Origin: Bedellia somnulentella
Taxonomy: Eukaryota > Arthropoda > Insecta > Lepidoptera > Bedelliidae
Length of the DNA stretch: 64,000 nt
Direction of reading: 5' to 3'
Assembly (NCBI GenBank): GCA_963576735.1
Contig: OY755184.1
Coordinates: 5,456,001 to 5,520,000 of the forward strand
Shown: positions 34,901 through 40,641 of the stretch, piece after piece
Numbering within the stretch: the first letter of the stretch is position 1
Layout: every line of letters begins with the position of its first letter
Program-made: the position numbers and the translations under genes
Notes under the pieces: generated by a model
What the model was told of the DNA's origin: nothing
Databases searched by the model: none
What the model saw: the letters and a program-made list of their open reading frames with translations, nothing else

Positions 34901-35251
34901 GAATTGGTCCCGAGCGATAATGTTGCTCCTCATTTTATCAGCGTACACTGGAGGGTTGAAGATTGTGCCCATAGGCGTACATCGCCTACCAACATACATC
35001 TCGCCATCGGCACAACATTTCCATAAACACAACCGTTTTGAACAAGGGCATCCATATGTTACCACTGTACCATTTTCCTCAAGTACGAACACCTCATCCC
35101 TTGAGTATTCTAAACCTTCAAATATCACTGAACCATTTTCTAACAACGTTCCATTGGTAATATCCAGTCTTTGCTCTGTTGGACATAGATCACATTTCAC
35201 AAAACTTATCACTACTAATCCACAAAACAATTTTAAAATTGATACATTCAT
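9469..35251 (-). CDS. Methuselah-like G-protein-coupled receptor (whole gene, 8 coding exons)
   Basis: Exons (minus strand): 35251-34820, 26291-26114, 24963-24772, 22401-22323, 19505-19324, 18904-18733, 10292-10107, 9616-9469. They total 1569 nt and give 522 aa with every junction in phase and GT-AG. Order: signal peptide (about 1-20), N-glycosylated ectodomain to about residue 203 with ten cysteines (LCP, GCPC, RLC, KCC, RRC, QLC, RYC, AVC), as in Methuselah ectodomains, then seven helices. Helix 3 has the family hallmark FFWLNVMCVDIWRTF; ELRNLHG follows helix 1. The cytoplasmic tail is short (about 50 residues). It is a plasma-membrane receptor; Drosophila Methuselah and relatives bind peptide ligands and affect stress resistance and lifespan, but the ligand here is unknown. 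It is not clear which mth-like paralogue this is. Introns 1 and 6 are over 8 kb each and packed with mobile elements. No coding break was seen, so it is probably functional. Confidence 0.93.
10107..10292 (-). CDS. GPCR exon 7: transmembrane helices 6 and 7
   Basis: Encodes YGLYLKLFVVMGVNWTIELI (helix 6) and YWVIVDVSNIALGFFIFIIF (helix 7), then VWKNKVRQLVMKR. Acceptor 'catatacag', donor GTGAGT. The plus-strand open frame over this exon is a shadow. Confidence 0.92.
10342..10590 (+). repeat. SINE-B copy
   Basis: Nearly full: 'gtgccggcttagaatgtcat', 'ggatacccatcaccaac', 'tctctggctaccccttttt', ending 'gccgtgagtatgagtatgta'. It sits in intron 6. The MITE at 10591 is inserted in its 3' tail. Confidence 0.85.
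10879..11864 (-). mobile_element. Helitron-H copy 2, inside the AATT-MITE
   Basis: CTAGTGGATCGTCCCAGC at the left and AGATTTATTATAAGTATAGA at the right are the reverse complement of the Helitron 3' and 5' ends. It carries about 10 CAGA units near 11696-11742. It interrupts the MITE between '..atttaaca' and 'agattttaca'. Confidence 0.85.
12691..12777 (+). repeat. tRNA-like segment (SINE head or degenerate tRNA)
   Basis: A-box-like TGGCGTAGCGG near 12698 and B-box-like CGGGTTCGTATCTC near 12761 are correctly ordered, but the anticodon arm is not recognisable and an AT-rich stretch separates them. More likely a tRNA-derived repeat than a working tRNA gene. Confidence 0.45.
13213..13392 (-). repeat. 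SINE-B fragment inside the LEP1 Helitron
   Basis: 'aaattccataaaagggtagcc', 'gggtcacaaactgcatcgcc' and 'cacttaaaaagcctcaatg' match the family in reverse. Diverged. Confidence 0.65.
13795..14773 (+). mobile_element. Helitron-H copy 3
   Basis: Starts TCTATACTTATAATAAATCTG after A and ends GGGACGATCCACTAG before T. A (GTCT)n run lies near 13917-13952. In intron 6. Confidence 0.85.
15138..17515. mobile_element. 2.4-kb CCCAACTA-ended element inserted in RTE copy 1
   Basis: The borders are fixed by the uninterrupted RTE copies. Ends CCCAACTAACATTTTG and, inverted, CCCAACTAGCACAT; flanking CC may be a 2-bp target duplication. The word GTTATAG recurs near both ends (about 15224 and 15347 on the plus strand; about 17230, 17276 and 17420 inverted), as subterminal transposase sites do in CACTA-like elements. 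No long open frame, so it is probably non-autonomous. Confidence 0.7.
17516..18548 (-). pseudogene. RTE reverse transcriptase, palm to C-terminus
   Basis: Minus-strand frame 18540-17593 reads GISRGVRQGCVASPWLFNLF, then LLYADDQVLLASSAEEL (YADD catalytic box), VYLGSLFTRDGK and LRWFGHIERMDDRKLVKGIY, as in RTE-clade proteins. The start (GLGSQLIRALISLYEDSSAC) is already inside the palm. The C-terminus goes out of frame near 17650 compared with the other copies. The open plus-strand frames here are shadows. Confidence 0.85.
18733..18904 (-). CDS. GPCR exon 6: transmembrane helix 5
   Basis: Encodes ELIYFFIPVFILVVCNMTLF (helix 5), AVTANRIREIRQE and the third cytoplasmic loop to LMRDKQR. Acceptor 'tttgttccag', donor GTACTT. 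The plus-strand frame is a shadow. Confidence 0.92.
19324..19505 (-). CDS. GPCR exon 5: transmembrane helix 4 and second extracellular loop
   Basis: Encodes GYQGGGSRKRQVWRRF, then FLMYGLYAWGVPVLLTICTA (helix 4) and the loop ending GASKCWFH, where the conserved loop cysteine sits. Donor GTAAGT. Confidence 0.92.
19506..21039. other. GPCR intron 4, unassigned part
   Basis: No repeat family recognised in 19506-21039. It contains the 18-bp palindrome CGATTCCGCGCGGAATCG at 20461-20478, and two TATAAATAG words near 20596 and 20610. No open frame follows them, so no promoter is claimed. Confidence 0.4.
21040..21190 (+). repeat. SINE-A fragment
   Basis: 'aggcctatcccctatcacgtg', 'aacaccaggtgacactgtca' and 'tcggggatatacgtcggaaac' match the family body. 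In GPCR intron 4. Confidence 0.75.
21525..21622 (-). repeat. SINE-B 5' fragment
   Basis: 'attaaaaagccccgataccc' and 'attctaaaccgacactatac' in reverse orientation. Confidence 0.65.
21866..22072 (-). repeat. SINE-B copy
   Basis: From the 'catacatacatatactcaca' tail to 'gaagccggcactacacggta', with 'ctccaaccgcatcgcccaaa' in the middle. GPCR intron 4. Confidence 0.8.
22323..22401 (-). CDS. GPCR exon 4: transmembrane helix 3
   Basis: A 79-nt exon encoding FIVYLGFQTSFFWLNVMCVD then IWRTF, the best-conserved Methuselah-family signature. Acceptor 'tttattgcag', donor GTAAAC. Confidence 0.93.
22610..22832 (-). repeat. SINE-B copy, diverged
   Basis: 'aaaagtggccagagcttcag', 'aactcctcaaccacttttag', 'gcgatgggtctccagctc' and 'attttaagccgacag'. 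GPCR intron 3. Confidence 0.7.
23393..23556. repeat. fold-back insert with 16-bp target duplication
   Basis: A perfect 33-bp inverted repeat (23390-23422 against 23487-23519, TTACTAATAAATAAAGAATA and onward) surrounds 'gacacaggcgggtttcccg' and three A-runs. TTAATTACGATC(A/G)TTA flanks the unit at 23377-23392 and 23557-23572. A long duplication with A-runs suggests retrotransposition. The right arm and following 'ccccacatgaggttttcatg' recur at 38950-39022. Confidence 0.75.
23768..24010 (-). repeat. SINE-B copy
   Basis: Full-length in reverse: 'catacataaactcacggcca', 'aaaaggggtagcc', 'tttccaaccgcatcgcccaa', 'ctaagccagtactacacgga'. GPCR intron 3. Confidence 0.85.
24455..24640 (-). repeat. SINE-B copy, strongly diverged
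   Basis: 'gaaattccaaaaatggggtag' style 3' block and 'atcgcccaac', 'aaaaaatcccattgcc' in reverse. GPCR intron 3. Confidence 0.5.
24772..24963 (-). CDS. GPCR exon 3: transmembrane helices 1 and 2
   Basis: Encodes GMLLSVPFLLATFLVYALTP (helix 1), ELRNLHG, GLCLMAYCGGLIVAYPCLAY (helix 2) and the loop to CVVIG. Acceptor 'ttaatcttag', donor GTAAAT. The ELRNLHG loop is a Methuselah hallmark. Confidence 0.93.
25030..25480 (-). pseudogene. retroelement C-terminal fragment with PD...D-type nuclease-like motif
   Basis: The minus strand reads [37 protein letters not shown], then AESFKRRKY, FAVETLGTWGNE and DPRAGSYLG. The frame is then lost, and QRGNAASILDRIPFGE continues in another frame toward 25030. 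I recall this block as the C-terminus of insect non-LTR-type proteins; the RPDG ... WDAT spacing resembles PD-(D/E)XK nucleases. Both statements are from memory and pattern, not search. It is a fragment in GPCR intron 2, with no start and no rest of the protein. Confidence 0.6.
25484..25535 (+). repeat. SINE-A 3' fragment
   Basis: 'ggggatatacggcgtgaac' preceded by 'acaccc'. Only the 3' end of the family remains. The rest of intron 2, to 26113, shows nothing recognisable. Confidence 0.45.
26114..26291 (-). CDS. GPCR exon 2: second half of ectodomain
   Basis: Begins in phase 0 with NGSLYEISNG and includes NARYCADMRVDS and LVAAVCHVEFESDD, ending TYAIG just before helix 1. It supplies the last two ectodomain cysteines. 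Acceptor 'catccttccag', donor GTAAGG. Confidence 0.9.
26391..26628 (+). repeat. SINE-B copy
   Basis: 'gggtgatcgtaagtagacgg', 'ggcgatgcggttggagaccc', 'ccactcaacttccaaaag' and 'tagccgtgagtatatgtatg'. GPCR intron 1. Confidence 0.85.
26629..27454. other. GPCR intron 1, unassigned part
   Basis: AT-rich with a (TA)n run near 27135-27153. No gene or repeat family supported. Confidence 0.35.
27455..27662 (+). repeat. SINE-B copy, internally shortened
   Basis: 'gggtagtgtcggttttgaat', 'gatcctaagaggcgactgg' joined directly to 'cgatgcggctggagaccc', then 'gcagccgtgtatatgtacgt'. About 35 bases between the two middle blocks are missing. Confidence 0.75.
27965..28048 (-). repeat. tRNA-derived SINE head
   Basis: The minus strand reads GTGGCCGAGTGGTTAGG (A box) and, further on, GCGGGTTGGAATCCC (B box). 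The anticodon region is not tRNA-like enough for a gene and no matched acceptor stem is seen. The remaining intron up to 29282 shows only a short SINE-B 3' fragment at 28795-28855. Confidence 0.55.
29283..31440 (-). mobile_element. RTE-type LINE copy 2, split by an AATT-MITE
   Basis: The most complete RTE copy. On the minus strand it runs from MKKRDLQEWCERKLSDNF (31436) through KNYRGISLLSTVGK, AGFRKGMGCMDQIFSL, FIDFEKAYDRV, ASPWLFNLFMDD, YADDQVLLASPAEE and RFGHIKRMDDRKLVKGIYRA to the 'actcacgccattgcca' 3' tail. It is broken by a frameshift near 31085, the MITE at 30394-30881, short deletions near 30005 and 30115, and a ~120-nt deletion near 29865. The endonuclease is missing (5'-truncated at about 31440). 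In GPCR intron 1. Confidence 0.9.
30394..30881 (+). mobile_element. AATT-MITE copy 2 (488 bp)
   Basis: Ends CGGTATGCAAAGTTTT and AAAACTTTGCATACCG, flanked by AATT on both sides. It sits inside RTE coding sequence between the codons for STVGK and LYAKVLIERV; removing it and one AATT restores that frame exactly, which proves the borders and the 4-bp duplication. Confidence 0.93.
32023..32500. mobile_element. Harbinger-like GC-rich MITE (478 bp)
   Basis: Ends GGGCCAGCGCTGACTGCC and, inverted, GGGCCGGCGCTGACTGCC, continuing as a TIR of at least 30 bp (GGCATGGCAC). Flanked by TTA on both sides. A 3-bp TTA duplication with GGGCC ends is typical of PIF/Harbinger elements. It is far more GC-rich than its surroundings and contains two direct copies of GTCATGCCACGGCATGCCGC. 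The open frames across it are not genes. Confidence 0.8.
32760..32905 (-). repeat. dispersed repeat with 'ccactgctgga' block
   Basis: The minus strand reads 'agcctatagacgtccactgc' and 'tggataaaggcc', a block also found at 56735-56830. I recall it as very common in lepidopteran DNA. Nothing else supported between 32501 and 33164. Confidence 0.6.
33165..33512 (-). repeat. SINE-A, full-length copy with tRNA-like head
   Basis: On the minus strand it starts 'acgacgtgatagctcaatgg' (A box), then 'tgttcaaaccccgggtcggg' (B box), then the body 'tacaccaatttgtcttttc', 'gtgaggaaacccacatggc', 'aaacggcgataggcctgccc', 'cacgtgatgttcagaagta' and the 3' end 'ggggatattcgacgtgaacg', followed by TTATG-type repeats. 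This copy defines the family used in this annotation. GPCR intron 1. Confidence 0.85.
33590..33725 (+). repeat. SINE-B fragment, diverged
   Basis: 'cgcgggtgttgtacaaggcg', 'cttttaagtgattga', 'cccactaccaaccctacttt'. Confidence 0.55.
33930..34320 (+). mobile_element. RTE 3' fragment (copy 3)
   Basis: Plus-strand sequence coding in scattered frames for the RTE C-terminus (RVRNSVIRENCGVKDD.., then KRACMERLMDVNEAREVC), ending with 'tctctgcctaccccaatggg' and 'aactaacggcgtgagtatat'. It has several frame breaks. It lies opposite in direction to the other long copies, in GPCR intron 1. Confidence 0.85.
34552..34788 (-). repeat. SINE-B copy next to GPCR exon 1
   Basis: Full in reverse: 'ctaaaaggggtagccagaga', 'ctccaaccgcatcgccc', 'ttaagccggcactggacagc'. 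It lies only about 30 bases into intron 1, right behind the splice donor at 34819. Confidence 0.85.
34820..35251 (-). CDS. GPCR exon 1: signal peptide and N-terminal ectodomain
   Basis: ATG at 35251; the first 20 residues (MNVSILKLFCGLVVISFVKC) are a signal peptide, so this start is preferred. After it come DLCPTEQRLDITNGT, several NGT/NGS glycosylation sites and YGCPCSKRLCLWKCCADGE, the cysteine cluster of Methuselah ectodomains. The exon ends in phase 0 after EELYIQQ at donor GTGAGA. The open frame runs on past the donor; that part is intronic. Confidence 0.92.
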
Positions 35252-36257
35252 TGTTATATTTCGTTTAATTTAATAACAAAAACAGTACCTAAGCCATCTG
35301 CACTTTACATTGACAATCACAATATGTGAATCAGTTCTGCTACATGAGTCCTGAAGTATGCTTATCTTAGAGTGAGGTAATGGCGTGGAGACCGTACAAT
35401 GATATGTGATAAAAGATAAGGGAAGACGGCAAACCGCGTTAACTCGATGCCGAAAATATTTCAAGACGATAATAGGTAGGAGCGAGCTATTAATCAGGAT
35501 ACCACAGACGGACTGCAGTGCGGGCAGCAACCGACTCGCACTCCAAAGTAGCAGAGCATTATACAAATTAAAAACAAAATTAACAGATTCTACTAATGAG
35601 TTCTATTTAGTTTTGCTTTTTTATGCGGTTGAAACGCGGTATTTTAGTGAGTATGGAACACGGAATTGAGCTTTTGAAGTATAAGTGATCTAATTTAATC
35701 GTATATAAAGTATGGTTGTAACTGTGTAGTGTTGGCTTAGAAAAGCACTAGGATAGGTTATTGAGGCTTTTTAAGGCATAATTGGGCGATGCGTTGCGAT
35801 GGTTTATTTCACAATCTTTATTCCCATCCCCACTCAAATTGAAAAGTGGCTGAGGAATATATAATTATAAAAATATGTGTAGTGTGTATGAAAATAATTT
35901 GTAATTTGAGTGCGAAGCCCCATTATTTCTCCTTCATATGCCATTACGTATATATACATGTTTTATTACTTAATTTTCAATAAATATTGTTGCCGTCATG
36001 TTCCAGCTTTTGACTTAAATACCATACCGTTTGTGTTCAACAAAAGTACAAACCTTATATCGCCATCGAATAGTTTGTTTCCTTTTATTACGAAAAAAAT
36101 ATCCTTCATTTTTTGTATCTTTAGGGATTTAAAGCTTAGCTTTTTTGATATTACTTTGGTCATAGATAAATAGGTTTAAAATTAATCAATTACCATGAAT
36201 CAATCAATTGAGTCAAACTGAGTCATCACGATTATAACAATTAAGTTTGTATTTATG
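35252..36257. other. upstream region of the GPCR gene
   Basis: It should hold the 5' UTR, any non-coding first exon and the promoter (minus strand), but no start site could be fixed. A diverged SINE-B 5' piece lies at 35725-35880 ('gtgtagtgttggcttagaa'). Open frames in both strands here have no recognisable product. Confidence 0.4.
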
Positions 36258-36512
36258 CTGTGTAGTGTCTGCTTAGAATAGCACTACCCCATTTCTTCCG
36301 GTGGGTTTACGCAAGAGGTGACTAACGGTATTGGGGCTATTAAGGGATTTTTGGGCGATGCTGTTGGAGACCCATTACCAGCAACCTTTATTTTACCATC
36401 TTTTCCCCATTTAAAATTTCAAAAGTGGCTGAAGAATTTCTTATTCCTAAGCTCTGGCTACCCCTTCTAGGGATTTATAGCCGTGAGTATATGTATGTAT
36501 GTAAGTTTATAA
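36258..36512 (+). repeat. SINE-B copy, full-length
   Basis: 'gctgtgtagtgtctgcttag' to 'tagccgtgagtatatgtatg', all family blocks present. Confidence 0.9.
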
Positions 36513-36900
36513 TAAGTATAGTAGATTCGGTTGAGCATTGATTCTGAGTCAGTCAGTCCGTCTTGTCTTGCGCTTCATGCAGGCTTGTCAATTTTGTTGC
36601 GGAGTCATTTTCGAGTTGTATTCTCCTCTAAGATGTTAATTTAAATTAAGTGACGTCAAGGACAATTTTGTTTACAATTAAATACTCTTAAACAACAATA
36701 CATTTATTTGGATTAAGATTAATATTATGTTGATAAAACATTATGGGAAACAATTGGCAATAATACATTAATTTTGACCAAATTTGATTACCATAAATAT
36801 GGTTATAGTGAGCCAATATTAAAAGATAGACAAATACTGTACCAGACATTTTTTTCGATAATTTAAAGAGGAATAATTCTTTGCTACATTATTTTTGGGT
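36513..36900 (-). repeat. degenerate Helitron-H fragment
   Basis: 'ataataagtatagtagatt' near the left and 'agatagacaaatactgta' with 'ttttcgataattta' near 36820 resemble Helitron-H parts. Most of the interval does not align by eye. Confidence 0.35.
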
Positions 36901-36914
36901 AACTTAAACCGTTT

Positions 36915-37178
36915 TGCCGTGTAGTGTCGGCTTAGAATAACACTACCCCATTTCTACCCGTGGGTGATCGTAAGAGGCGACTAAGGGTATAGGGGCTTTT
37001 TAAGTGATTTTTGGGCGATGTGGTTGGAGACCCGTCACCGAAAACATTTATTATTACCATCTTTTCCCAAATCAACTTCCAAAAGTGGCTGAGGAATTTC
37101 TCATTCCAAAGCTCTGGCTACCCCGTTAAGGGATTTATAGCCGTGAGTATATGTATGTATGTGTGTATGTTAAACCGT
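36915..37178 (+). repeat. SINE-B copy, full-length
   Basis: 'gccgtgtagtgtcggcttag' to 'gccgtgagtatatgtatgta'. It ends about 30 bases before the left end of the 37210 transposon. Confidence 0.9.
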
Positions 37179-38341
37179 TTACGCAGCGCACACAACGGAA
37201 GCCTTCAAATCTCGACCTCAGAAGCATAAGGTCGCATGTGCTTTTTGGCTACTTTTCAGGAGAGCGAAAAGAAATTTGTCATTTTATTCGGTCTGTTTTC
37301 TCAGTATTCTGGGGGAATTTAGTGAATATTTTTAACTTTCTCAATAACATAATTGTCCATCTACCCAGTACTCTTATTGTTTTGTACGATTATTACAGAA
37401 ATTATGCAAAAAAACAGTTTATATAAAAAAAGTCCTGATACGTCTTTATGCTTCGGAATATTATGATTTTTTCTTCATTTACCCAGTTGTATCTGAGATA
37501 CAACCTTATGTTGGAACTTTTTCAAGATTTTGTGTCACAATCACGAGGTGTATATTAACATACGACTTAGCTTTGACTACATGAAAACATACTTGTAACG
37601 TACGACCATTTACCACTACCTTACTTGTCTTACTGTTACGCATTTAAGTAGAGGTACAACATTATGTGTACTCACTGAAAATGATCGGAAGTTGGTTCGT
37701 ATTATCTAAGGCTGAATAATAGTAACTAAAACCCAATATAATATACTCTTGCGTCCATATTTCAAAAGTATTTTATGACTAAAGATAATATCTCTTCTTT
37801 ACTTATCTAAATATCTGGTTTCACATTAAGTGCTGTCATCATCATCATGCATCGCATTAGTTTTAAAAGGAGACTATCAACAGCCACTTTGTTAGATCCT
37901 GCTATCCATCATGGCTATAGGATACTTGTAGAAAAACCAACTGCTATTTATCATTCTTTTAACTATTTATTTAGTTGGCATAATCAGCATTTTAATAGGG
38001 AACGCAATTACCGAAAAGTATCATTCATCAAATGAAAAAAGACAACATAAAATATTAGCTTTGCTTCTTAACCTCTAAAAATAACAATAAAAAAAACTGC
38101 AATATCTATTATATCTACTGGATGGAAAGTATGGTGTGTATCAGGTTTATTAATAAAACCTGAATTTATAATATTCTAAGGCTTAATCAGAAGGTTTTTC
38201 AACAATACTCGCAAAATGTATTAAAAAACGTATACATGATAAAGAAATAAAAGTGTTTATGTTAAATAAAAATTCTTAGCAATGAGATCATATCCAAAGC
38301 AATTGAAAACATTTTTGCGAAAACATTACCTATTACTTGAT

Positions 38342-38777
38342 CTAATCAGTCTCTGGAAAATCAGTCTCTTCATCATTATATGGTAAGTCTTTATAAAATG
38401 TATGGTATTCTTTAGGTACCCACTCAAGAAATTTTAGTAAATCGCGATATTTTGCTTCTGATATTCCGTTTTGAGTGTATCTCAGTTGTGGCAAGTGGTC
38501 TGGATATGCGACATGGTTAGCAGTTTGTAAAAAAGAAACCTGCAAAAATTCTTCTTCAAAATTTGTTGTATAATGTAAAATCCCAGAGGTTTCCTTTTTT
38601 AACTGCAGCCAAACACACTCAGAAATCTTAAAATCATATCCATCAATATTTCTTTTTCTCTCAAGTTGTGAAATCTTTGAAATGACTGAACTCCATATCG
38701 TAAACCAGAAATTTTCTTTTAGAACCACTACAGGTTCTTATGAACTGCGACCACTCCCTCGGAATCGCAATCTCCAT
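38342..38777 (-). pseudogene. transposon companion protein (~145 aa), one frameshift
   Basis: The minus strand has ATG at 38777 (MEIAIPREWSQFI, FLVYDMEF, HFKDF). Near 38685 the frame shifts, and the rest reads SQLERKRNIDGYDF, KISECVWLQLKKE, GILHYTTNFEEEF, KYRDLLKFLEWVPKEYH and ends DFPETD at 38342. I recall short proteins of this kind (a KDLL..L.WIPP.YH-like end) next to or related to the 560-aa type in insects and Hydra, without known function; this was not checked. It has no membrane segment or zinc site. It is downstream of the 560-aa gene on the same strand, separated by younger insertions. The single shift suggests recent decay. Confidence 0.55.
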
Positions 38778-38789
38778 GGTTTTAAGAGT

Positions 38790-39022
38790 ATTCTTTTTTT
38801 TTCTGTTTGGGAATGAACTTGGTCTACTTCCATATGTTTGTGCCCCTTGAGAAGAAATTTGTGGTTAGTTGTTTGGATTAATTGTTTCGACACACCGGCG
38901 AGATTCGAACCCGCGCAAGAGCGACGGGGGCGTATACATAGGGTAAATTTTTCTTTCCTTTATTAATTCTTTATTTATTAATAATAATCCCCACATGAGG
39001 TTTTCATGAACAAAAAAATATA
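38790..39022 (-). repeat. retroposon with tRNA-like T-arm
   Basis: The minus strand reads GCGGGTTCGAATCTCGCC (T-arm/B box) at about 38923-38897 and an A-run near 38800. Upstream on that strand are 'catgaaaacctcatgtgggg' and the 'aataaataaagaattaataa' block shared with 23390-23556. It is nested inside the 37210-42979 transposon. Confidence 0.55.
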
Positions 39023-39384
39023 TTAAATTATAAGTAATTACAGTTCAAACCATGGTTATCAATACCTTTACTCACAGCTACAAAAAACTCTCAAAAATGC
39101 TGCGCTACAGTTATTAAATTAATTTATTGTAGTTTTATTGAGCAAATGGTCACTGTTATTATCAAAACAAGGCAATATTAGACAGATCCATTGAATGAAG
39201 AAACACTTGGCCATAAAGAGATGAATTCCAGCTGCCTACATAAACAGCACAAAGTTTTGGCAGAGGATATTCATTCGATAATAGATAGATCAATTACCAT
39301 GATGGTTGATGACCAACTGCCGGTCATCTTCTATCTCAATGTTATTCAGTTCTCTTGCTTTTTCTCTTAAACCAAGTATTTTTT

Positions 39385-39908
39385 AGGGTTCCGTACGTCT
39401 GAATACAAAAACGGAACCCTTATAGGATCACGCGTGTGTCTGTCCGTCCGTCGCTTACAGTCAATTATCTCCGAATCTATTAGACCGATTAAGTTGAAAT
39501 TTGGTACACATATCAATTCCTGTGACCCAAACACAGAGGTGTGACTGAGCAGATGAAATCTGTATATGGGGGGTCATTTTTGAGGGAAAGGGGAAAATTA
39601 AAAAAAAAAACTGCATCGTGTGGCATATTAAATGAAAGGTCTTGTTGAGAAGATCTTAAATGTATTTTTTTGTAATTTTAAAATAAATAGTTTCCAAGTT
39701 ATCCAAGAAAATAGACGAAAATTGACCATTCCCCCCCCCCTTATCTCCAACACTACTGAACCTAAAATTTTTAAAAAAATACAGAAATTAGTTTTCTTCT
39801 TATAAATTATAGGAAAACCTATAAGAAGTCCATGATATTAAAATAACATGGTAAATCGTACGGAACCCTCTTCACGCGAGTTCAACTCGCACTTGTCACC
39901 TTTTTTTT
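39385..39908. repeat. AGGGTTCCGTAC-ended dispersed repeat
   Basis: Starts AGGGTTCCGTACGTCTG with a small hairpin (..aaaaacggaacccttat). Near its end it has the inverted ATCGTACGGAACCCT, followed by 'gcgagttcaactcgcacttg'. I recall this arrangement as common in insect genomes. No coding. Nested in the large transposon. Confidence 0.7.
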
Positions 39909-40641
39909 CTCTTCAAAAGTAACTGAGCAAACTCTTCATTCTGCAAAAAAATACAAAGGGACCATTTAAATTTTATAAAAGTGTACAAAAGTATAAAAGC
40001 CTATCATATAAACAATTTATAAAAAGTTGAAATATTGGTAAAACGAGGTAATAGTTTGTAGGTACTTACATGGTTTACTTCATCCATTTTATAAAAGAAA
40101 CACGTAGTATGGATTATTTAAACTTCACAGGAATGAACTTATAGCCTATGATAATTAATAAAAAGATTTAAAATGAATTATTAAAGTCCTCTGCGCGCGT
40201 GCCGGTAACTATTACTCAAAAGTGCACCGCTGCTGCTACTACGACCTTGGTCGGTAGTCTTAATACGAGCAAGCCCGAGCATTTCTTAAGGGTGACGAAA
40301 CGGACGGATCTCAATTTCCGTAAAGTTTTGAAGCTAAAAGTTACAATTTAATAGTAACATTAAGTTGTATCTGCAAATACATTTGAAAAACAACACAAAA
40401 TATCCATGACGTCCCAAGCATAACGTTGTACCTTAAGATACAAAACTAATCCATTGATAACACTGGAAAACAGCATGTCTGTTGCATGAGATTTTTTTAC
40501 ATTACAGTTACAGTTTTTCCACGCTGATTTCAAAAATATATGCCGTTTTTATGTAGCAGCTCTAGTTTTGGAGTTACGAAGTGACAGGGTTTTTCATTGA
40601 AAATGCACATAGTTTAAGTTTAAAAAAATTATGAAATATAT

